The notes under the pieces are model-generated. The model did not search any database. It had not been told where the DNA came from and saw nothing but the letters and a program-made list of their open reading frames with translations. A DNA stretch of 10,027 nucleotides, taken from positions 1 through 10,027 of the forward strand of contig JAGWZN010000017.1 in the NCBI GenBank assembly GCA_018968785.1, read 5' to 3'. The translations under genes were made by a program, and so were the position numbers. Below are positions 6,302 through 10,027 of this stretch, in pieces. Source of the stretch: Patescibacteria group bacterium (GTDB lineage: Bacteria; Patescibacteriota; UBA1384; CAILIB01). How positions within the stretch are numbered: the stretch's first letter is position 1; each line of letters starts with the position of its first letter.

Positions 6302-8005
6302 TCAGTTAGGGGTATAAAAATCAGTAACTTTTTTCGGGTCGCCGCCGTTAATAGAGACAATGTAGAGCGCGCTCTCCGCCGGGCCTTTGACAGCGAAAAT
6401 CACATAGGCGCTTGTATCATCCCAGAGCGGCAAAATCTGATCATTGAGCATCCCTAAGTTAGTCAATTTCTTCTCGTTGTCACGGTTCTGATCGACCAGA
6501 TAAAGGTCTTTCTTGCCGTCCCGCTCCTCAATAAACACCTGATGACTCCCATCGGGAGAAGCGACGTACCGACGGTTACTAAAGGTTGGCACCGGCAGCT
6601 GGGTTTCCTGGCTTGGCGTGGCAATGTTATCTTGAAACCGTTCCAGGCTGCTGCCGTTTAATACTTCGTATATAACCGAAGCGTTATCGGAGGAAAACTC
6701 CAGATCGCTTACCGATTGGTTACGGTTCGATATGGTTTTCCGCTCGCCGGTCACCAGATTTAATGTTTTGATAACGTTCACGCTAACGGTAGTCGGCGTT
6801 CCGGCTGGGGCGTCCGTTGGGGGTGGCTGGCTCTGGCTGCTTAAAACGTAGTATGCGATCATGGTACTGTCCGGTGAAAATACAACGTCGTTCGCCGCTT
6901 CGCCGATATCAGTCAAGGTACCTTTGGCAACGTTGTACACTTTATCGCTATTCTGAGTCAGATCCGATCCGGTGTAGCCGGCGTAGTAGAGGTACTGGCC
7001 GTTAGGCGACCAGATTGGCGCGAAATCGCTCGAAACATCATCACTGACCTTTTTCAGGTTCTTCCCGTCTTGGCCGACGACATACAGCTTCTCCAAGACG
7101 TTCCCATTACCATCCTTCACCTGATCGCGCGTCGATACGAACGCGAGCGTCTTATGATCCGGAGAAAGAACCGGCCCAAAATCTTCGCTTTGACCGGACG
7201 GTGTGATAAACAGCTTTTGGTTAGTGCCGTCATAGTTGCTGGCATACAGCTCCCGGCGGCCATCGCGGTTCGATACAAAGATCACTTGGCCGGTTGGCTC
7301 GAGGGGAATTGGCGTACTGGAAATGTTCGTGTCGGTCACTTGCTGATCGACTTCTTTATCAAGGTAACCGGCTTTGCTGAAAATTAGCTTAAGATTTCCC
7401 GGCGCCACATGATCGAATCCGTAGCTGCCGGATGGATCGGTTTGCACCGTCTGGCTGCCGAGGGTCACCTGGACATTGACTACCGGCTGATCACTTACAT
7501 AGTCATGCACCGTGCCCTTAACCGAGTAGGTTTTCTCCGGCAGTTTGGTTAAGCCAATGTACATGAGATTATTATCACCCCGGTGCAACTGGATAGTTAC
7601 CGCGGTGTCATGGTAACCGGAATCGGTAACTTGAACCTTATACGTGCCGGCCACAATCTGAGGGATCTGTACTTTGCCGTTCCGATCAGTCTTATAAGTT
7701 TTACCGGCCACCGTCAGCTTTGCCCCTTCCAGCGCGAAGGTGTCCCCTTCCCGAACCTTCAGACTGACGGAGGCGGTATTATACCGATCCAAAACCGGTT
7801 GATACCAACGCAGTTTCCAGGTAAGCACGGCCAGTACGGCAATCGCGAAGATTAGCAGCAGAACTAGCCAAAATACCAGCTTCCGCTTGGAGAAGGTGAG
7901 CTGAACTTCTTTCCCGGTCGATTTTTTCGGTGGCGCTTCAACCGGAGTATCCGAATGGTCGGCGAGTTCCTCCGGCTCTGCCCCACTGTCCAGAAGATTA
8001 TCCAT
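6302..8005 (-). CDS. single-pass surface protein with two Ig-like regulatory domains and a TolB-type beta-propeller
   Basis: The 567-residue product starts with about 40 charged, acidic residues that should be cytoplasmic. KSTGK and SKRK lie just before a membrane segment (about 43-63), so the remainder should face outside. Residues about 78-155 form a first carboxypeptidase-regulatory/PEGA-like beta domain (TDRNGKVQIPQIVAGTYKV), and about 158-238 a second (TDPSGSYGFDHVAPGNLKL). From about 239 to the end come PD40/TolB-type propeller blades, recognisable by VIFVSNRDGRRELYASNYDG, PVLSPDHKTLAFVSTRD, PIWSPNGQYLYYAG and VVFSPDSTMIAYYV. A Pro/Thr-rich loop (393-405) interrupts the propeller. Such propellers usually bind proteins or glycans; no enzymatic residues are evident. 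It begins 35 bases after gatB and is followed four bases later by the small membrane protein and then htrA. Confidence 0.85.
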   Translation of the reverse strand: MDNLLDSGAEPEELADHSDTPVEAPPKKSTGKEVQLTFSKRKLVFWLVLLLIFAIAVLAVLTWKLRWYQPVLDRYNTASVSLKVREGDTFALEGAKLTVAGKTYKTDRNGKVQIPQIVAGTYKVQVTDSGYHDTAVTIQLHRGDNNLMYIGLTKLPEKTYSVKGTVHDYVSDQPVVNVQVTLGSQTVQTDPSGSYGFDHVAPGNLKLIFSKAGYLDKEVDQQVTDTNISSTPIPLEPTGQVIFVSNRDGRRELYASNYDGTNQKLFITPSGQSEDFGPVLSPDHKTLAFVSTRDQVKDGNGNVLEKLYVVGQDGKNLKKVSDDVSSDFAPIWSPNGQYLYYAGYTGSDLTQNSDKVYNVAKGTLTDIGEAANDVVFSPDSTMIAYYVLSSQSQPPPTDAPAGTPTTVSVNVIKTLNLVTGERKTISNRNQSVSDLEFSSDNASVIYEVLNGSSLERFQDNIATPSQETQLPVPTFSNRRYVASPDGSHQVFIEERDGKKDLYLVDQNRDNEKKLTNLGMLNDQILPLWDDTSAYVIFAVKGPAESALYIVSINGGDPKKVTDFYTPN

Positions 8006-8040
8006 GCTTATTTAGTATGGCCATGTACGGCCTTATTCTC
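8006..8040 (-). other. short gap with a small inverted repeat between gatB and the beta-propeller gene
   Basis: This 35-base gap holds GGCC arms (8019-8022 and 8029-8032) around a six-base core, giving a five-pair stem with one G-U pair and a four-base loop. There is no T-tract on either side, so it does not look like an intrinsic terminator. I see no convincing promoter, so the downstream genes may depend on read-through from gatB. Confidence 0.3.
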
Positions 8041-9489
8041 TTATTGAAGCTCCTGTTTCAGGGCTTCCTGCACCTTGGATGCCTGAGCTTTTCCTTTACA
8101 TTTCTGCATTACCTGACCCACCAGGAATCCGATAATTTTCTCCTTACCGGCCCGATAGTCAGCAACCGCTGCCGGCTGTTCAGCCAGCACTTCGGCTATC
8201 GCTAATTGTACCATACTTTCGTCATGCTGCTGGACAATATCGAGTTGCCGGCCGGCATCAAGGACATCCACAGCCGTTTTTGCGCGAATCAACTCAACAA
8301 TCTCCGGTAACCGCTGCTTGGCTACCGCCGCGGCAATACTTCCTTCATCCACCAACCGAAGCAGCTCCGCAAACCGGTCCGGCATCAATCCGATACTGTC
8401 CGGCGTATTTACCAACCAGGTTGCCACCGTCTTAGCGGGCAGACCGGCCGCGCGCAGCTCTTCGTACTTATCCAACCGGTCCGGATTCTGTAATAATACC
8501 TCAATATCGGCACTGGGCAGCCCATCTTTCAGATACCGCTGCCGGCGGGCGTTTGGCAGTTCCGGCAGGACAACCGACTGTGGATTCAGCTCCGGTAGCT
8601 CATACACAGCCAGCGGCGGAATATCGGGCTCCGGAAAGTACCGATACTCATGGGCGGCTTCTTTGGCCCGGTTGATCTGCACCGCGCCGGCATCTTCATC
8701 CCAACCGGCAGTCAGTTTATTCTTCCGCTTCCGAATCGGACCGTTCGCCATCCACTCGTCGTACTGGCGTTGCGCCTCAATAATTAAAGACCGCTCCACC
8801 GCCCGGGTCGAGTTGACGTTTTTTATCTCGGTTATCGGCGTATTGATCGTTTGGCCGTTTTCTTCAATCAGAATACTGACGTTCACATCGCACCGCATCT
8901 GACCCTTCTCCATATCGGCATCGGAAACGTCAAGCGTCCGCATCAGCAACCGCAGTTCCTGCATAAACCGCCGCGCTTGTTCCGGCGACGTTAAATCCGG
9001 CTTGGTTACCATTTCCATTAACGGCACGCCGGCTCGATTCAAATCCACTCGCGAATAGCCGGGCCGACCGGTATGCAGCAGCTTGCCGGCATCTTCCTCC
9101 AGATGAACCCGCTCGAACCGGATCGCCGACTCCGGTTGGCCGGCCGCGTCCAACATGGTCAGCTCACCACCCACACAGAACGGTAGATCGTACTGGGAAA
9201 TTTGGTACCCTTTTGGCAGATCCGGATAGAAGTAGTGCTTGCGGTCGAACTTGGAAAACCGACTGATTTCACTGCCCAGCGCCATTCCCACAATAATTGT
9301 TTTTCGCACCGCCTCCCGGTTGGGAACCGGCAGAGTACCGGGCAGACCCATACAGATCGGGCAGGTATGCTCGTTGGGCTCGGCTCCAAACGGAGCGTTC
9401 AAACACCGGCAGAACATTTTAGTAACCGTGCGCGGCTCCACATGCACTTCCAGCCCAATCATGTAACGAAACGGTAATTTTTCAGCCAT
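8041..9489 (-). CDS. gatB: aspartyl/glutamyl-tRNA amidotransferase subunit B
   Basis: GatB is the kinase and tRNA-binding subunit of GatCAB, which turns Glu-tRNA(Gln) and Asp-tRNA(Asn) into Gln-tRNA and Asn-tRNA in the cytoplasm. The 482-residue length is normal. The N-terminal catalytic cradle starts with IGLEVHVE and carries four zinc-type cysteines (Cys27, Cys29, Cys43, Cys46). It continues with HLEEDAGKLLH, SRVDLNRAGVPLMEMVTKPD, MRCDVNVSI and EIKNVNSTRAVERSL. The C-terminal helical and YqeY-like tail domain ends with VGQVMQKCKGKAQASKVQEAL. gatA and gatC are not next to it in this window. The ATG is three bases after the stop of the HEPN-like gene, with an AT-rich region and no ribosome binding site before it. 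Confidence 0.97.
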   Translation of the reverse strand: MAEKLPFRYMIGLEVHVEPRTVTKMFCRCLNAPFGAEPNEHTCPICMGLPGTLPVPNREAVRKTIIVGMALGSEISRFSKFDRKHYFYPDLPKGYQISQYDLPFCVGGELTMLDAAGQPESAIRFERVHLEEDAGKLLHTGRPGYSRVDLNRAGVPLMEMVTKPDLTSPEQARRFMQELRLLMRTLDVSDADMEKGQMRCDVNVSILIEENGQTINTPITEIKNVNSTRAVERSLIIEAQRQYDEWMANGPIRKRKNKLTAGWDEDAGAVQINRAKEAAHEYRYFPEPDIPPLAVYELPELNPQSVVLPELPNARRQRYLKDGLPSADIEVLLQNPDRLDKYEELRAAGLPAKTVATWLVNTPDSIGLMPDRFAELLRLVDEGSIAAAVAKQRLPEIVELIRAKTAVDVLDAGRQLDIVQQHDESMVQLAIAEVLAEQPAAVADYRAGKEKIIGFLVGQVMQKCKGKAQASKVQEALKQELQ

Positions 9490-9492
9490 ATG

Positions 9493-9984
9493 TTATTGCA
9501 AAACTTTTAATTGATAGAGGCCGAGCCGGAAACCGGCAATGGCCGTTTTTGCTTCCTGAGCCGACACCTTTGCTCCCACTTCATGCGCTACAGTATTACG
9601 CAGTTTATGGGCGCTCCAGATTCTCTCATATACATCTTTGGAAAACAGGTTCCGCGCCGATTGCAACCGCTCTCCGGTACTGTCTCCGGAGACACCGTAC
9701 AGCCGTAACGCCTGGTCGAGAATTTTATCGGCTTCGGAGATGGCCAGGCTACGCGTAGTATCACTCTGTAGTTGCTGTTCCACCCGCGGCCAGTGCTTCC
9801 CCAAAATGGCTAACTCCTCCAGAAATGCCGTACTTTTTCCGGTTACCGTTTTGGATCGGCGCAAGAACCGTCCGATAAGCCAGCGAAAAAATCGGAAAAT
9901 GACCGCGGCCATACCGGCTACAAGCAGATATTCCGGTTCGGACCGGCCGGTTTTTCTCTTATTGCTCACCTTGCCACCCGCCAT
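9493..9984 (-). CDS. small membrane-anchored HEPN-like protein
   Basis: The 163-residue product has a basic N-terminus, one membrane segment (about 17-38) with flanking arginines, and a soluble helical domain. In that domain, EADKILDQALRLYGVSGDST (84-103) is followed by GERL and then AHKLRNTVAHEV (125-136). The last contains R129-N130-x3-H134, which fits the R-[N/D/H]-x3-H motif of HEPN-fold proteins, many of them RNases. Proteins of this shape recur in Patescibacteria as far as I recall, but their role is not established to my knowledge. The stop lies three bases before gatB, suggesting co-expression. No ribosome binding site precedes the ATG. Whether it cuts RNA or only shares the helical fold is open. 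Confidence 0.8.
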   Translation of the reverse strand: MAGGKVSNKRKTGRSEPEYLLVAGMAAVIFRFFRWLIGRFLRRSKTVTGKSTAFLEELAILGKHWPRVEQQLQSDTTRSLAISEADKILDQALRLYGVSGDSTGERLQSARNLFSKDVYERIWSAHKLRNTVAHEVGAKVSAQEAKTAIAGFRLGLYQLKVLQ

Positions 9985-9999
9985 ACTCTGCCGTATAAT
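9971..9999 (+). promoter_or_regulatory. near-consensus promoter pointing out of the window
   Basis: TTGCCA (9971-9976, five of six to TTGACA) and TATAAT (9994-9999, perfect) are separated by exactly 17 bases. The -35 half lies inside the start of the gene on the other strand. Transcription would begin near 10006 and run right, so a divergent gene likely starts just past the window end. On the opposite strand only a weak -10-like TATACG is seen before ATG 9984. Confidence 0.55.
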
Positions 10000-10027
10000 T
10001 TCATATATCCGATACGTATAAGATAGC

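Noticed and set aside
5978..6457. A 159-codon open frame on the + strand
   Set aside because: It crosses the boundaries of three well-supported - strand genes and shows no family features.
2064..8005. Possible UGA recoding (Gracilibacteria/SR1-type code)
   Set aside because: UGA ends the genes at 2066, 3516, 6302 and 6025 at the expected family lengths or gene boundaries, so it is a normal stop here.
8318..8902. A 194-codon open frame on the + strand
   Set aside because: It lies wholly antisense to gatB, whose motifs are unmistakable, and its product is Ser/Arg-rich without family features. It is a by-product of gatB codon bias.
9493..9984. HEPN-like gene as the toxin of a toxin-antitoxin pair
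   Set aside because: No small partner gene lies beside it within the window; the neighbour is gatB, and the membrane anchor is atypical for such toxins. The other side lies outside the window and cannot be judged.
9638..10021. A 127-codon open frame on the + strand near the right edge
   Set aside because: It is antisense to the HEPN-like gene, and the promoter at 9971-9999 lies downstream of its start, so it cannot be that promoter's target.

Overview
The window looks like ordinary chromosomal DNA of a bacterium with a compact gene layout, most likely a member of the Candidate Phyla Radiation (Patescibacteria). That placement is inference, not proof. It rests on tightly packed genes, start codons that mostly lack a Shine-Dalgarno sequence, a PrmC with NLPY instead of NPPY, an L31 with a long Lys/Ala/Glu tail, and a small membrane-anchored HEPN-like protein directly before gatB, a pairing I recall from such genomes. 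UGA ends at least four genes here, so the UGA-to-glycine recoding of Gracilibacteria/SR1 does not apply. No tRNA, rRNA, CRISPR array, insertion sequence or phage gene is visible. No stretch longer than about 100 bases lacks a gene, except the 190 bases before the preferred start of the second unknown gene.

Left part, + strand (1-4373). The window opens with the last 24 codons of an unidentified gene. Two unknown soluble helical proteins follow (104-1195 and 1386-2066). They share a homologous C-terminal region and so form a diverged tandem pair. A near-consensus promoter at 2044-2072 overlaps the end of the second and should drive rpmE-prfA-prmC: ribosomal protein L31, release factor 1, and the methyltransferase that modifies the GGQ glutamine of release factors. 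This cluster serves translation and its termination.

Right part, - strand (9984 down to 4351). Six genes run leftwards with short gaps: a membrane-anchored HEPN-like protein, gatB (the tRNA-dependent amidotransferase that makes Gln-tRNA/Asn-tRNA), a single-pass protein with two Ig-like/regulatory domains and a TolB-type beta-propeller outside the cell, a small membrane/coiled-coil protein, an HtrA/DegP-type serine protease with one PDZ domain, and an unknown coiled-coil protein. The three consecutive membrane genes suggest a cell-surface module for binding and quality control. The two strands converge at prmC and the coiled-coil gene, whose 3' ends overlap by 23 bases. At the far right edge a near-consensus promoter points out of the window, so a divergent gene probably begins just beyond.

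The least explained content is the tandem paralog pair with a ten-C tract between its members, the HEPN-motif membrane protein, and the beta-propeller/HtrA surface operon. I did not find a clear, wholly new multi-gene system.
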